In this document: in pieces, positions 51,318 through 60,839 of the stretch | How the letters are laid out: each line of letters begins with the position of its first letter | Numbering within the stretch: the stretch's first letter is position 1 | From: SHAN690 sp038131955 | GTDB lineage: Bacteria; Bacteroidota; Bacteroidia; Flavobacteriales_G; Salibacteraceae | Direction: 5' to 3' | DNA: 64,000 nucleotides | NCBI GenBank assembly: GCA_038131955.1 | Contig: JAYPQK010000009.1 | Span: forward strand, 523,355-587,354 | The notes under the pieces: model-generated | What the model saw: only the letters and a program-made list of their open reading frames with translations | The model's database searches: none | Told to the model about the DNA's origin: nothing | Translations under genes and position numbers: made by a program

Positions 51318-52181
51318 CTAACGCCAACGCACCCCGGATCGTTCCCAAATTTTTAAAATGATGAATCCAAAGAGCATTCCACCGAGGTGAGCGAAGTGGG
51401 CCACATTGTCGTTGGCTTGAAAAGCGGAGACAAACTCCATCAAACCATAGCCGATCACGAAGTACTTGGCTTTGATCGGGATAGGAAGGAAGATGAAGAA
51501 CAAGCGGACGTTGGGGAACATCATTCCAAAAGCGAGTAAGATGCCGAATAGGGAGCCTGAAGCGCCTACCACATTGGGCATGTTCATGAACTTCTGCTTG
51601 TAGAGCTCCACAAAGTTTCCCGCTTCTCCCAAGAGAGTAGAGTTGTTTGAATCTTGAGTTAATGCAGGTAGTACTTCGGTATTGAAATGCTGCAGCTCGG
51701 TTCCGAGTCCTCGCATCTGACTTGGGTTGGGAAGTTCATTCGCATTGATCGAAGCGACGAACTCAGTAATGCTATTGGCCGTTGGATCGGAGGCGATGCG
51801 CCCTAATTCATCGATCACCGGAGCAATGTCCATGTAGATAGTCAGGTAGTGGAGGAAGGCTGCGCCAAAGCCGGTCAGGATGTAATAGATCAAGAACCGC
51901 TTGCTTCCCCAAGCGTTCTCTATGGCGTTACCAAACATCCATACGGCGAACATATTGAAGAAGAGGTGAGAGATATCGCCGTGCATGAACATGTAGCTCA
52001 CGAACTGGAACGGACTGAAGAGCTCGCTTTGGAAATAATGAAGACCGAGGTAATCATACAAATTGATGCCCATCGACGCTTGAAACGTCACGGTGGCGAG
52101 ATACATCAATCCATTGATGATCAAAAGATTCTTTACCACCGGAGGCATCATGCTCCATCTACCACCACCTATCTGCATCAA
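51318..52181 (-). CDS. Rhomboid-family intramembrane serine protease with large insertion
   Basis: 287 residues. Catalytic Ser208 in VVGASGSLFGILLAFG and His265 in VAHFAHLGGMLFG, with HGDISHLFFNMFAVWMFG before. About 85 residues are inserted between helices 3 and 4 (about 119-203), where most rhomboids have a short loop. Two rhomboids in a row behind mutL is a gene order I remember from many Bacteroidota. Substrates unknown. Start overlaps the mutL stop (TGATGA-type, 52178-52181). Confidence 0.92.
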   Translation of the reverse strand: MMQIGGGRWSMMPPVVKNLLIINGLMYLATVTFQASMGINLYDYLGLHYFQSELFSPFQFVSYMFMHGDISHLFFNMFAVWMFGNAIENAWGSKRFLIYYILTGFGAAFLHYLTIYMDIAPVIDELGRIASDPTANSITEFVASINANELPNPSQMRGLGTELQHFNTEVLPALTQDSNNSTLLGEAGNFVELYKQKFMNMPNVVGASGSLFGILLAFGMMFPNVRLFFIFLPIPIKAKYFVIGYGLMEFVSAFQANDNVAHFAHLGGMLFGFIILKIWERSGVRWR

Positions 52182-54016
52182 TCAAAGAGTTTATCCAGCA
52201 TACTTCCATTCATTAACACGAAAGTCGGCCGGCCGTTCAGATCGTGCTGCGGATCTGCACACCGCATCAACGATCGGAATAGGGATAGCATTTCTTGTGC
52301 CTGAAGCTCTTTTCCTGACTTCATGGCAGATTGTTGTGCCATACTTCGAATCACACGAAGCCGAAGTTCATTCGGTTCGGTGGGTTTGTCATGGCGTAGA
52401 TCATCGATGAATCCACCGAGCACTTCTTCTACATTCACATCTGTGCAAGCGGCAGGAACAGCCCGAACGATGTATGAGTTTCCTCCAAACGACTCCAGCT
52501 CAAAGCCCATATCGTTCAGCGGCGTTTCCAACGTAGAAAGCAAGGCGGCATCCTGAGTCGACAATTCCAACGTAACCGGAAACAGACTCTGTTGAGATGC
52601 CTTCTTCTCACTCGACATGGATCGCTCGAACTCTTCAAACAACACCCGCATATGGGCTCTGTATTGGTGCATGAGAAAAATGCCTTCGGTGCTCTGGACG
52701 AGGATATATTTCAATCCCACCTGACGTACGATCGTATTGTCTTCGTCACCGGCAAGTTCGAGCACTTGCTCCGTGGGTTGGGATAATTCTTTGTCCTTGT
52801 TCAACGTGCGGTTGAGTCCTTCGTACAGCTTCTCCCAACGCTCGGTGGATCGGCGTTGTTGAAAGGTCGTGCCGCGCTCCCAATTCACCTGTCGTTGTTG
52901 CTTGCTCTCCTCGAAAGGATTGAAGGTAGGGTCAACGGTAATTCCCGGTCGAGGGATCTCGTTACCCGCCTTGGGAGGAGGGATGTCAAACGTAGTTTCC
53001 CGATCAAAGTCTAGGGATGGTGAGACGTGATACTGTCCGATCGATCGTTTCACGGAACTCCTCAAGATGGCGTAGATGCTGCGTTCTTCTTCGAATTTGA
53101 TCTCAGTCTTGGTAGGGTGAATATTCACGTCGATGCGCTCCGGGTCCACTTCAAAATAGATGAAGTAGGAGGGATGGTACTTGGACGGAATCAGATCCTC
53201 AAAGGCCTTTTGAATGGCTGAATGGAAGTAGGGACTCTTGAAGAAGCGTCCATTGACAAAGAGGAATTGCTCTCCGCGCGTCTTTCTCGCTGCTTCTGGT
53301 TTGCCGATGAATCCGGTCACCTTGACCAGATCGGTGGCTTCTTCGACAGGAACAAGTTTTTCGTTGTAGCTCTTTCCAAAGATCGCCGTGATGCGTTGTC
53401 TGAGATTGCTCTTCGGAAGAAAGAACAGCTCCTGATCGTTGTGATACAATTTGAACTCGATTCCCGGATTGACCAGAGCCACCCGCTGAAACTCATCGAT
53501 GATGTGCCGCATTTCTACGGCGTCGCTTTTCAAGAACTTGCGTCGAACGGGGACATTGAAGAACAGGTTCTTCACGGAAATGGTCGATCCCTGTTCGTGT
53601 GCACACGACTCCTGCATCTTGACCTTCGATCCTTCGACGACGAGATGTGAACCCACATTTCGGCTGGCCGAACGAGTCTTCATTTCCAATTGAGCTACTG
53701 CCGAAATACTCGCCAATGCCTCACCACGGAAACCCATGGTCTTGATGTGAAAGAGGTCTTCAGTCGATGCGATCTTAGAGGTGGCGTGCCGTTCGAGGCT
53801 CATGCGAGCATCCGCTTCGGTCATACCCTTTCCATCGTCCACAACCTGAACGAGGGTGCGCCCCGAGTCCTTAACGATCAACTGAACTTGCGTAGCTCCC
53901 GCGTCAACACTATTCTCCATTAACTCCTTCACGACCGATGCGGGTCGCTGGATCACCTCTCCCGCGGCGATCTGATTCGCCAACGAGTCCGGAAGCAATT
54001 TGATGATGTCTGCCAT
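52178..54016 (-). CDS. mutL: DNA mismatch repair protein MutL
   Basis: 612 residues. GHKL ATPase domain: KELMENSVDAGAT (Mg-binding Asn), VVDDGKGM, KTMGFRGEALASI (lid), then the transducer with NIHPTKTEIKF (catalytic Lys region). The C-terminal dimerisation domain begins about 430 (LKYILVQSTEGIFLMHQYRA). The endonuclease motif DxHAxxERxxYE is replaced here by LMHQYRAHMRVLFEEF, as expected in part of the Bacteroidota MutL group, so nuclease activity is doubtful. First gene of an operon with two rhomboids and an EEP protein. Confidence 0.96.
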   Translation of the reverse strand: MADIIKLLPDSLANQIAAGEVIQRPASVVKELMENSVDAGATQVQLIVKDSGRTLVQVVDDGKGMTEADARMSLERHATSKIASTEDLFHIKTMGFRGEALASISAVAQLEMKTRSASRNVGSHLVVEGSKVKMQESCAHEQGSTISVKNLFFNVPVRRKFLKSDAVEMRHIIDEFQRVALVNPGIEFKLYHNDQELFFLPKSNLRQRITAIFGKSYNEKLVPVEEATDLVKVTGFIGKPEAARKTRGEQFLFVNGRFFKSPYFHSAIQKAFEDLIPSKYHPSYFIYFEVDPERIDVNIHPTKTEIKFEEERSIYAILRSSVKRSIGQYHVSPSLDFDRETTFDIPPPKAGNEIPRPGITVDPTFNPFEESKQQRQVNWERGTTFQQRRSTERWEKLYEGLNRTLNKDKELSQPTEQVLELAGDEDNTIVRQVGLKYILVQSTEGIFLMHQYRAHMRVLFEEFERSMSSEKKASQQSLFPVTLELSTQDAALLSTLETPLNDMGFELESFGGNSYIVRAVPAACTDVNVEEVLGGFIDDLRHDKPTEPNELRLRVIRSMAQQSAMKSGKELQAQEMLSLFRSLMRCADPQHDLNGRPTFVLMNGSMLDKLFD

Positions 54017-54086
54017 TCACCTGCAAAGGAAGAAACCTTGACGGAAAATGAAGAATGAATAATGAACAATGGTGAATTGATGTTTA

Positions 54087-54116
54087 CTTCAACCTCAACT
54101 TCAACTTCAACTTCGA
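54087..54116. repeat. Hexamer microsatellite (CTTCAA)5
   Basis: Five units: CTTCAA, CCTCAA, CTTCAA, CTTCAA, CTTCGA, in the gap between mutL and tgt. Followed by GGAATTAGG-type words. Too short to affect a gene. Confidence 0.8.
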
Positions 54117-54251
54117 ATTTGGAATTAGGTATTAGGAATTAGGAGGGAGGCGACTGCCTATCTGCCGAAGGGAGATCTCGCCACCTTGGAGACGTAGCAC
54201 TGCGTACTTCCTACTCAACAACTCCCCATTCCCATCTCCCCAAATCCGCGT

Positions 54252-54259
54252 TACCTTCG
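54252..54259 (+). promoter_or_regulatory. Near-TAnnTTTG element 5 nt before tgt
   Basis: TACCTTCG, one mismatch to consensus, 5 nt before GTG 54265. Confidence 0.4.
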
Positions 54260-54264
54260 CAGCC

Positions 54265-55395
54265 GTGAAATTCGAATTGCAAAGCACCGACCCGAAATCT
54301 TCCGCTCGAGCGGGTAAGATCACTACCGATCATGGCGAGATCCAAACGCCCATCTTCATGCCGGTTGGTACGGTGGCATCGGTCAAGACGGTGCATCAGC
54401 GTGAGTTGAAGGAGGATATCCAAGCACAGATCATTCTGGGGAATACCTATCATCTTTATCTGCGTCCCGGAATGGAGATCTTGGAAGAGGCCGGCGGATT
54501 GCACCAATTCATGAATTGGGATCGACCCATTCTCACCGATAGCGGCGGCTATCAGGTCTATTCTCTAGCCCAGAATCGAAAGATCACCGAGGAAGGAGTT
54601 ACGTTTCAATCGCATATCGATGGTTCACGTCAGTTCTTTTCACCTGAGAGTGCTATGGACGTGCAGCGACAGATCGGAGCGGATATCATCATGGCCTTCG
54701 ATGAATGTCCACCCTATCCATGTGAGAAGGATTACGCCGAGAACAGCATGCACATAACCCATCGTTGGTTGAAGCGCTGCTGTGATCATTTCGATGCTAC
54801 TGACGGTAAGTATGGCTACAGTCAGACCTTGTTTCCGATCGTTCAGGGAAGTGTCTACAAGGACCTACGAAAAGCTTCGGCGGAGTATATCGCCAGCATG
54901 AACCGAGAGGGGAATGCCATTGGTGGTCTCTCTGTGGGTGAGCCGCACGAGATGATGTACGAGACCACCGACCTCGTCTGTGACATCCTGCCCGAGGACA
55001 AGCCGCGCTATCTGATGGGCGTGGGTACGCCGGAGAACATCCTCGAGTGCATCGCATTAGGCGTGGATATGTTTGATTGTGTCCTGCCGACTCGGAATGC
55101 CCGACATGGATTGATCTATACTTGGGATGGCATCGTGAACGTGAAGAATAAGAAATGGGAAAACGATTTCTCTCCTCTCCATTCGAAGGGCACTGCCTAC
55201 GTGGATTCGGAATATTCACGGGCTTATGTGCGACACCTTTTTGCCAGTGGCGAGATGTTGGGTCCACAGATCACGAGCATTCACAACCTCGCCTTTTATC
55301 TCGATCTCGTTTCGCAGGCCAGACAACATATATTAGCAGGCGACTTCGCAGCTTGGAAGGAAGCGACCGTTCCTAAGATCACGCAACGACTCTAA
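54265..55395 (+). CDS. tgt: Queuine tRNA-ribosyltransferase Tgt
   Basis: 376 residues, GTG start. Swaps guanine 34 for preQ1 in the GUN tRNAs. TIM barrel with catalytic Asp in ILTDSGGYQVYSL, substrate pocket MAFDECPPYPC and GGLSVGEPHEMM, and second Asp region FDCVLPTRNARHG. The zinc site usually formed by CxCxxC plus His is not present: the segment reads SKGTAYVDSEYSRAYVRHLF, with no Cys, while the later His (SIHN) remains. Followed without gap by the LptG-like permease. Confidence 0.95.
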   Translation: MKFELQSTDPKSSARAGKITTDHGEIQTPIFMPVGTVASVKTVHQRELKEDIQAQIILGNTYHLYLRPGMEILEEAGGLHQFMNWDRPILTDSGGYQVYSLAQNRKITEEGVTFQSHIDGSRQFFSPESAMDVQRQIGADIIMAFDECPPYPCEKDYAENSMHITHRWLKRCCDHFDATDGKYGYSQTLFPIVQGSVYKDLRKASAEYIASMNREGNAIGGLSVGEPHEMMYETTDLVCDILPEDKPRYLMGVGTPENILECIALGVDMFDCVLPTRNARHGLIYTWDGIVNVKNKKWENDFSPLHSKGTAYVDSEYSRAYVRHLFASGEMLGPQITSIHNLAFYLDLVSQARQHILAGDFAAWKEATVPKITQRL

Positions 55396-56472
55396 TTGAA
55401 GATCCTCGACCTCTATATCATCAAGCGGTTCCTGTTGACCTTCGTGTTCATCATGGCCCTCATCATGCTCATTGCCATCATCTTCGATGTGAGTGAGCAG
55501 ATCGATGATCTGATACGCACGCGGGCTCCGCTCTCGGGTATACTCTTCAATTACTACAAGAACTTCGTGCTTTTCTATGGCAACTTGTTCAGTCCGCTAC
55601 TCACCTTCATTGCGGTGATCTTCTTCACGAGCCAATTGGCGAATCGAACCGAGATCGTGGCGATGCTGAGTGGGGGGGTGAGTTTTAGTCGACTCATGTG
55701 GCCGTACTTTATCAGTGCCACCATCTTGGCTGCGGGTTCTTTTTACTTGAACAACTACCTCGTGCCGAAGGCGAATCGCGAGAGGATGGAATTTGAGTCG
55801 GAGTACATCCACACCTACAAGCGAACCTTGAACCAAGGGATCCACAAGCAGATCAAGCCCGGGGAGATGATCTACTTCGAGAAGTTCAATTCGAAGAACA
55901 ATGTGGGATATCGATTCACCTTGGAGGAATGGGATGGCGTAGATCTGAAGAAGAAGCTGTTTGCCAACTATGTGAAGTGGGATACGGCCGCTTCTCAGTG
56001 GACGCTAGAAAATTATTACATCCGTACCTATTATGGTAATCACGAAAATGTAGTTGAAGGAAAAGCTCTGGATACGGTCCTGGCCTTTACGCCGGATGAG
56101 TTTGCTAGTCGGATCGAGGATACGCAACGGATGGATGTCAATGAGCTCAATGAATTCATCGAGGAACAGCGGCTCAAGGGCTCGCCGAATATTCCGTACT
56201 ACCTAATCGAGAAACATACTCGGAACGCCTTACCGTTTTCGACCTATATCCTAACCTTGATCGGCGTGGCAATGAGTAGTCGGAAGGTGCGTGGAGGCAT
56301 CGGGGCTCATATTGCCGCGGGACTGGCGTTGGCTGTGACTTACATCCTGGCGATGAAGGTGAGTACGGTCTATGCTACGAATGCGGGTCTCAACCCGTTG
56401 ATCGCGGCATGGGTGCCAAATATTCTCTATGGTATCTTGGCGGTTTACATCTACATCAAGGCGCCGAAATAG
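55396..56472 (+). CDS. LptF/LptG-family LPS export permease (LptG-like)
   Basis: 358 residues. TTG start immediately behind the tgt stop. Three N-terminal membrane helices (about 9-35, 48-72, 96-118), a periplasmic beta-jellyroll (about 130-255: PGEMIYFEKFNSKNNVGYRF), and three C-terminal helices. Helix-1/2 text DLYIIKRFLLTFVFIMALIM and LANRTEIVAMLSGGVSFSRL is typical of YjgQ (LptG). It forms the ABC transporter of the Lpt bridge with LptB and a second permease, neither in this window. Confidence 0.92.
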   Translation: MKILDLYIIKRFLLTFVFIMALIMLIAIIFDVSEQIDDLIRTRAPLSGILFNYYKNFVLFYGNLFSPLLTFIAVIFFTSQLANRTEIVAMLSGGVSFSRLMWPYFISATILAAGSFYLNNYLVPKANRERMEFESEYIHTYKRTLNQGIHKQIKPGEMIYFEKFNSKNNVGYRFTLEEWDGVDLKKKLFANYVKWDTAASQWTLENYYIRTYYGNHENVVEGKALDTVLAFTPDEFASRIEDTQRMDVNELNEFIEEQRLKGSPNIPYYLIEKHTRNALPFSTYILTLIGVAMSSRKVRGGIGAHIAAGLALAVTYILAMKVSTVYATNAGLNPLIAAWVPNILYGILAVYIYIKAPK

Positions 56473-56473
56473 C

Positions 56474-56686
56474 CTACAATCCGCATTCTCCTTCTTCGTA
56501 GTCAGGCACGCCGTTGCAACTCGCGCTACAAGCATTCCCGTAGGTCTTACCGTCACAGCCGCATACCGGATCGTACTCCATGGTGCACAAGCAATCTTCG
56601 ATAGGTTCACTCGTTACACAGCGGTCGCAGCTCAACAGAAGGCTGCCAATTCCAAATACAAGGGTGAATAGCAAGATCGATCTCAT
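56474..56686 (-). CDS. Kazal-domain lipoprotein (protease-inhibitor-like)
   Basis: 70 residues from ATG 56686. Lipobox LLLSC after a 19-residue signal. The mature part is one cysteine-rich Kazal-type domain: CTMEYDPVCGCDGKTYGNAC (Cys, P1 loop, the DGKTYGNAC signature), then SCNGVPDYEEGEC. Kazal domains block serine proteases by an exposed loop; here the loop precedes DPVCGCDG. Convergent with the LptG-like gene, stops 1 nt apart. Such lone bacterial Kazal lipoproteins may guard the cell from its own or host proteases. Target unknown. Confidence 0.85.
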   Translation of the reverse strand: MRSILLFTLVFGIGSLLLSCDRCVTSEPIEDCLCTMEYDPVCGCDGKTYGNACSASCNGVPDYEEGECGL

Positions 56687-56730
56687 AGCGGGTGATTTCA
56701 AGGATTTAGACGTAATTCGTACGTACAACG

Positions 56731-58194
56731 ATGGAAAGTAAGCGTAAATTTTCCTTGAATCTCATTTTTTTGCTGGCGCTGAACCTGTTGGTGAAGCCTT
56801 TTTACCTGTTTGGGGTGGAAGTGGGTGTTCAGAACGAGGTCGGAGCAGAGGAGTACGGACTCTACTACGCCATGTTCAATTTCACCTTCCTATTCAACGT
56901 CCTGCTCGATCTGGGGATCAATAATTTCCAGAAGATCAAAGTAGCGCAGGACGAGTCGGCCGGCATCCAGAACATGGCGACGTTACTGCCTATGAAGATC
57001 ATGCTGGGAGCGGTTTACATTGTGGTCACCGTATTGGTAGCGCTGATCATGGACTTCGAAGGGCGGTACTGGTTCTTCATCGGTTGGTTGATGCTGAATC
57101 ACGTCTTATCGACCTTTCTGCTCATGCTTCGCGCTAACCTTTCCGGACTCCATCTTTTTATTAGAGACAGCATCCTCAGTGTCACGGATCGCTTGCTCTT
57201 GATCGGCGGGATAGGCTTTGCCTTGTGGTTCGGAGCCGATGCTTTTTCGATCGAACACTTTGTGCTCTTCCAGACCGGTTCGTATTCTGCAGCGATCATC
57301 TTGGCGCTGATCATGACACCGAAGCTCGGACAGTGGATGAAGTTCGATCTCAACCTGAAAGCGGTGATGAACATGGCGCGCCAGACTTGGCCGTTTGCGC
57401 TGTTGATCCTCCTGATGACCGCCTACAATAAACTCGATGGCATCATGCTCGAGCGCCTTTCCGATCAAGGAACATTAGAGGCGGGGATCTACGCCCAGGC
57501 TTATCGGATCTTGGATGCCGGCAACAGTTTTGCCTTTCTGTATGCCGGGTTGTTATTGCCGATGTTCGCACGATTACTGCACGCAGATCGAAGGGTGGAT
57601 GAGGTGAGAGCGCTGGTCGATCAGGCTGCGCGTTTTCTCATCGCGCCGGCGGGAGTGGTGTTCATCCTTACGTTTTTCTATGGTGAGTGGATCATGGATC
57701 TGCTCTACGATGCCCATGCTGATGAAAGTGCAAAGAGCCTGATTTGGTTGATGGGATCCTTCGTGTTCATCGCCTCGGGCTATGTGTTTGGTACGCTGAT
57801 TACAGCCGCCATGGACTTGAAATGGATGAATCGTATTGCGCTGGTGACGGTTCTATTGAATGTCGGACTCAATTTCTGGCTCATCCCGAGCATGGGAGCA
57901 GAAGGTGCGGCGATGACGAGCTTCGTCAGTCTGGGATTCATGGCGGTCGGACAGATCATTTACTCCATGGTCAAGTACCAATTGAACTCGTGGAACTGGG
58001 TGCTTCGTGCGGGCGGATTGTGGCTGGTTACGCTGTTGGCGGTTTACGGGGTAGCCAAACTTGGATTCTTGCCGCTATACGCCTTGGTGATCACGGCGGT
58101 GGTGGTTTCAGTAGCGTTTTTCTTGTTCGTGGCTGATTTGAAGGGAGTCCGAAAGCTCTTGCAGTCCCGAGGTTCTGATTCCGGGCAGGGATAG
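56731..58194 (+). CDS. Wzx-type polysaccharide flippase (MATE/MVF superfamily)
   Basis: 487 residues with about 12-14 membrane helices. Starts MESKRKFSLNLIFLLALNLL; helix 2 contains GAEEYGLYYAMFNFTFLFNV, as in oligosaccharide flippases. No other motif is needed in this class. Likely flips lipid-linked repeat units for O-antigen or capsule. First gene of the surface-polysaccharide set with the Wzz-like and ligase genes. A divergent Kazal gene starts 44 nt upstream. Confidence 0.88.
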   Translation: MESKRKFSLNLIFLLALNLLVKPFYLFGVEVGVQNEVGAEEYGLYYAMFNFTFLFNVLLDLGINNFQKIKVAQDESAGIQNMATLLPMKIMLGAVYIVVTVLVALIMDFEGRYWFFIGWLMLNHVLSTFLLMLRANLSGLHLFIRDSILSVTDRLLLIGGIGFALWFGADAFSIEHFVLFQTGSYSAAIILALIMTPKLGQWMKFDLNLKAVMNMARQTWPFALLILLMTAYNKLDGIMLERLSDQGTLEAGIYAQAYRILDAGNSFAFLYAGLLLPMFARLLHADRRVDEVRALVDQAARFLIAPAGVVFILTFFYGEWIMDLLYDAHADESAKSLIWLMGSFVFIASGYVFGTLITAAMDLKWMNRIALVTVLLNVGLNFWLIPSMGAEGAAMTSFVSLGFMAVGQIIYSMVKYQLNSWNWVLRAGGLWLVTLLAVYGVAKLGFLPLYALVITAVVVSVAFFLFVADLKGVRKLLQSRGSDSGQG

Positions 58195-58250
58195 GAGCGG
58201 CATCCTCTGATGAGCGTAGTGAAGAAGAGACACAGCGGATAGCCCTGCCC
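58183..58250. repeat. Imperfect inverted repeat behind the flippase gene
   Basis: GGGCAGGGATA (58183-58193) faces TAGCCCTGCCC (58240-58250), 10 of 11 matching. CCTGAGCTTCGCCGAAGG (58249-58266), a common bacterial intergenic hairpin, follows. The gap 58195-58376 holds no gene. Confidence 0.55.
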
Positions 58251-58338
58251 TGAGCTTCGCCGAAGGGGCCCGCACACAAGAGAAGAAACAGACAATCTCC
58301 GCAAGCATTCTTCGTTCTCGCTCTCCACAGCAAAGCCT

Positions 58339-58346
58339 TACCTTTG
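58339..58346 (+). promoter_or_regulatory. TAnnTTTG promoter of the Wzz-like gene
   Basis: TACCTTTG, exact consensus, 30 nt before ATG 58377. Implies the Wzz-like and ligase genes are transcribed separately from the flippase. Confidence 0.6.
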
Positions 58347-58376
58347 CAAGCTTCAAATAAACCATTGACTGAACCC

Positions 58377-59390
58377 ATGGAAGACAAGGAGTACCAAAAG
58401 AACTTCGACTCGACGAATTTGATCATGTTCCTCTTGCGCTATCGCAAGCCAATTTTGATCATTTCTTTCACCGCTGCGCTCGTTTCGGCGGTTGTTTCAT
58501 TGATGATCCAAGAGAAATTCCTCTCTACGGTGATCCTTTTCCCAGCTGCGACGAACTCGATCTCGAAGTCTTTGATGGCGGAGGATTTCAGTGGTCGACA
58601 GGATATCAACGCCTTTGGTGAGGAGGAAGAAGCGGAGCAGTTGCTTCAGATCCTCAACTCTGACGAGATCGAAGGCTACATCCGTGAGAAGTACAATCTG
58701 ATGCAGCACTACGGCATCAAGAACGACGAGAAGTTTGCCTTGACCAATACGGTGAAGGAATATCAAGACAACGTTCAATTCAAGCGTACAGAATTCAATT
58801 CAGTTCGTATCGACGTGCTAGACCACAGTGCGGATACAGCGGCGCTGATCGCGAATGACATTGCGGATCGACTCGATTACGTTCGTACGCGAATGCAGCA
58901 CGATCGTGCCCAGCAGGGTCTGAAGATCATCGAGCAGGAGTACATCCAGATGCAGGAGTACATGAAGTCGATGGAGGATTCATTGACGGCCATTCGTCGT
59001 AAAGGACTGACCGACTTCGAAGTGGAGATCGAGCAGTTGACGAAGGCGTATTACGAGGCATTGGCCAAGGGTAATAGCAGTTTGGTGAAGGAACTTGAGA
59101 AGAAGATCGAGATCTTCCAAGAGTATGGTTCGGCATACCTGTCTCTAACGGAAAACTTGGAATTTGAACGCGAGCAACTGGCCTTGCTTCGTGCCAAGTA
59201 CGAAGAGACCAAGGCGGATGCGGAAGAAAGCTTGACCACCAAGTTCGTGGTGAACCGTGCATGGCCGGCTGAGAAGAAGGCGTATCCGATCCGTTGGTTG
59301 ATCGTGTTGGTGAGTACACTCTCGGCATTCTTGCTGACCATCTTGGGCATCATTGCCATTGAGAACTTCAAGAAGTTCAAGACCACCTAA
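58377..59390 (+). CDS. Wzz-type chain-length determinant protein
   Basis: 337 residues from ATG 58377. Membrane helix near 27-47 (RKPILIISFTAALVSAVVSL), periplasmic domain about 50-300 with a long coiled coil (ALAKGNSSLVKELEKKIEIF), then the Wzz proline-rich region and last helix (RAWPAEKKAYPIRWLIVLVS, FLLTILGIIAI). No kinase domain. Sets the modal length of O-antigen or exopolysaccharide. The O-antigen ligase gene follows after 9 nt. Confidence 0.92.
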   Translation: MEDKEYQKNFDSTNLIMFLLRYRKPILIISFTAALVSAVVSLMIQEKFLSTVILFPAATNSISKSLMAEDFSGRQDINAFGEEEEAEQLLQILNSDEIEGYIREKYNLMQHYGIKNDEKFALTNTVKEYQDNVQFKRTEFNSVRIDVLDHSADTAALIANDIADRLDYVRTRMQHDRAQQGLKIIEQEYIQMQEYMKSMEDSLTAIRRKGLTDFEVEIEQLTKAYYEALAKGNSSLVKELEKKIEIFQEYGSAYLSLTENLEFEREQLALLRAKYEETKADAEESLTTKFVVNRAWPAEKKAYPIRWLIVLVSTLSAFLLTILGIIAIENFKKFKTT

Positions 59391-59399
59391 GCCCAGCCC

Positions 59400-60839
59400 G
59401 TGCTCACGGAGGTTCAAAAACACCGATTGCTTTACGGCATAGGCGCTGCCTTCATTACGGCATTGGCGGTCTTCCTGTACTTTGAACAGTACTGGTTTGT
59501 CGGCATACCGATTGCCTTGGCTATTGTGGGCGTTTGCCTTTTTCGCTTGGATTGGCTTTTTCTGCTGATCACGATGCTTACGCCGCTTTCAGTGAATGTG
59601 GAGAACATCGGCGGTGGGTTCGGTCTTGCACTGCCTACGGAACCGCTGATCTTCGGGCTCATGCTCGTATTTCTCTTGCGGGTGTTCCACGACGGCTACT
59701 TCGACTCCAAGGTCATGCGTCACCCGCTGACGCTAGTGATCTTCATCAACCTCAGTTGGATATTGATCTCGTCCTTTACCAGCGCAGAACCTTTGGTCTC
59801 CTTCAAGTTCTTTCTTTCGAGACTTTGGTACGTGACGGGATTCTTCTTCATCGCTACCCAGGTCTTCCGCGATCCGAACAACATTCGTCGTTTCTTGTGG
59901 ATGTTCATCGTCCCACTGACGATCGTTGCCATCTACACCATTGTCGTGCATTCCACGCACAACTTTGACCAAAAGCCTGCGCACTGGGTGATGCAGCCGC
60001 TCTTCAAGGACCACACTTCCTACGGCGCAATCCTCGCGATGTTCTATCCGATCGTGTGGGCCTACCTTTGGAGCAAGAACCTGAGCCTGAACACCAAGAT
60101 CGTGATCAGCGTCTTGATGGCCATCTTGACCTTGGCTATCATTCTTTCCTATACCCGGGCGGCCTGGGTGAGTCTGGTCGGTGTACTGTTGCTCTTCGGC
60201 GTGGTGCAGCTTAAGGTCCGCTGGTGGATCGTCGCCCTCATTGCTCTAGGCGGAGTAGGAGGCTACTTTGCCTTTGAAGAGCAGATCATGATGAAGTTGG
60301 AGAAGAACCGTCAGGATTCTTCGGACGACCTTGCCGAACATGTCAGCTCGATCTCTAACGTAGCCACGGATGCGAGTAACCTCGAGCGAATCAATCGCTG
60401 GAGTGCGGCCTTGCGCATGTTCCAAGAACGCCCCGTCTTCGGTTTTGGCCCGGGTACGTATAAATTCTACTACGCCGCTTATCAGCATTCGTCTCAATTG
60501 ACCATCATCAGTACCAATTTCGGTGACCTCGGGAATGCGCATAGTGAATACTTCGGTCCGCTGGCTGAAATGGGCGTCCTCGGGCTCATTACCCTACTGA
60601 TCGTCATCGGGGTGGCGATCTACAAGTTCATCATCCTCTACTACGACACGCGATCGAGGGAGATGCGGATCATCATCATGGGAACCTTTCTAGGCTTTGT
60701 GACCTACATCGTGCACGGGGTGCTGAACAATTACCTGGACTTGGATAAGGCGAATATTCCGTTCTGGGGATTCCTCGCCATTCTCGTAGCGATCGAGGTC
60801 TATCACAAGGATAAATCAGAGGAGGAGGCAGCTTACTAA
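59400..60839 (+). CDS. O-antigen ligase / Wzy-type polymerase family protein
   Basis: 479 residues, GTG start. About 11-12 membrane helices, with the large Wzy_C periplasmic loop containing RINRWSAALRMFQERPVFGF and GNAHSEYFGPLAEMGVLGL (the conserved loop of the family). ILSYTRAAWVSLVGVLLLFG carries the conserved Arg. Either ligase (WaaL) or polymerase (Wzy); the two cannot be separated from sequence. The last 24 nt overlap the end of the convergent PP2C gene. Confidence 0.88.
   Translation: MLTEVQKHRLLYGIGAAFITALAVFLYFEQYWFVGIPIALAIVGVCLFRLDWLFLLITMLTPLSVNVENIGGGFGLALPTEPLIFGLMLVFLLRVFHDGYFDSKVMRHPLTLVIFINLSWILISSFTSAEPLVSFKFFLSRLWYVTGFFFIATQVFRDPNNIRRFLWMFIVPLTIVAIYTIVVHSTHNFDQKPAHWVMQPLFKDHTSYGAILAMFYPIVWAYLWSKNLSLNTKIVISVLMAILTLAIILSYTRAAWVSLVGVLLLFGVVQLKVRWWIVALIALGGVGGYFAFEEQIMMKLEKNRQDSSDDLAEHVSSISNVATDASNLERINRWSAALRMFQERPVFGFGPGTYKFYYAAYQHSSQLTIISTNFGDLGNAHSEYFGPLAEMGVLGLITLLIVIGVAIYKFIILYYDTRSREMRIIIMGTFLGFVTYIVHGVLNNYLDLDKANIPFWGFLAILVAIEVYHKDKSEEEAAY

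Noticed and set aside
54087..54116. Possible CRISPR-like or phase-variable repeat
   Set aside because: Only five 6-bp units, not within a gene or between promoter and start, and no spacers.
58044..58426. Minus-strand ORFs behind the flippase
   Set aside because: They translate intergenic palindromes and the antisense of the flippase end; no start signal.
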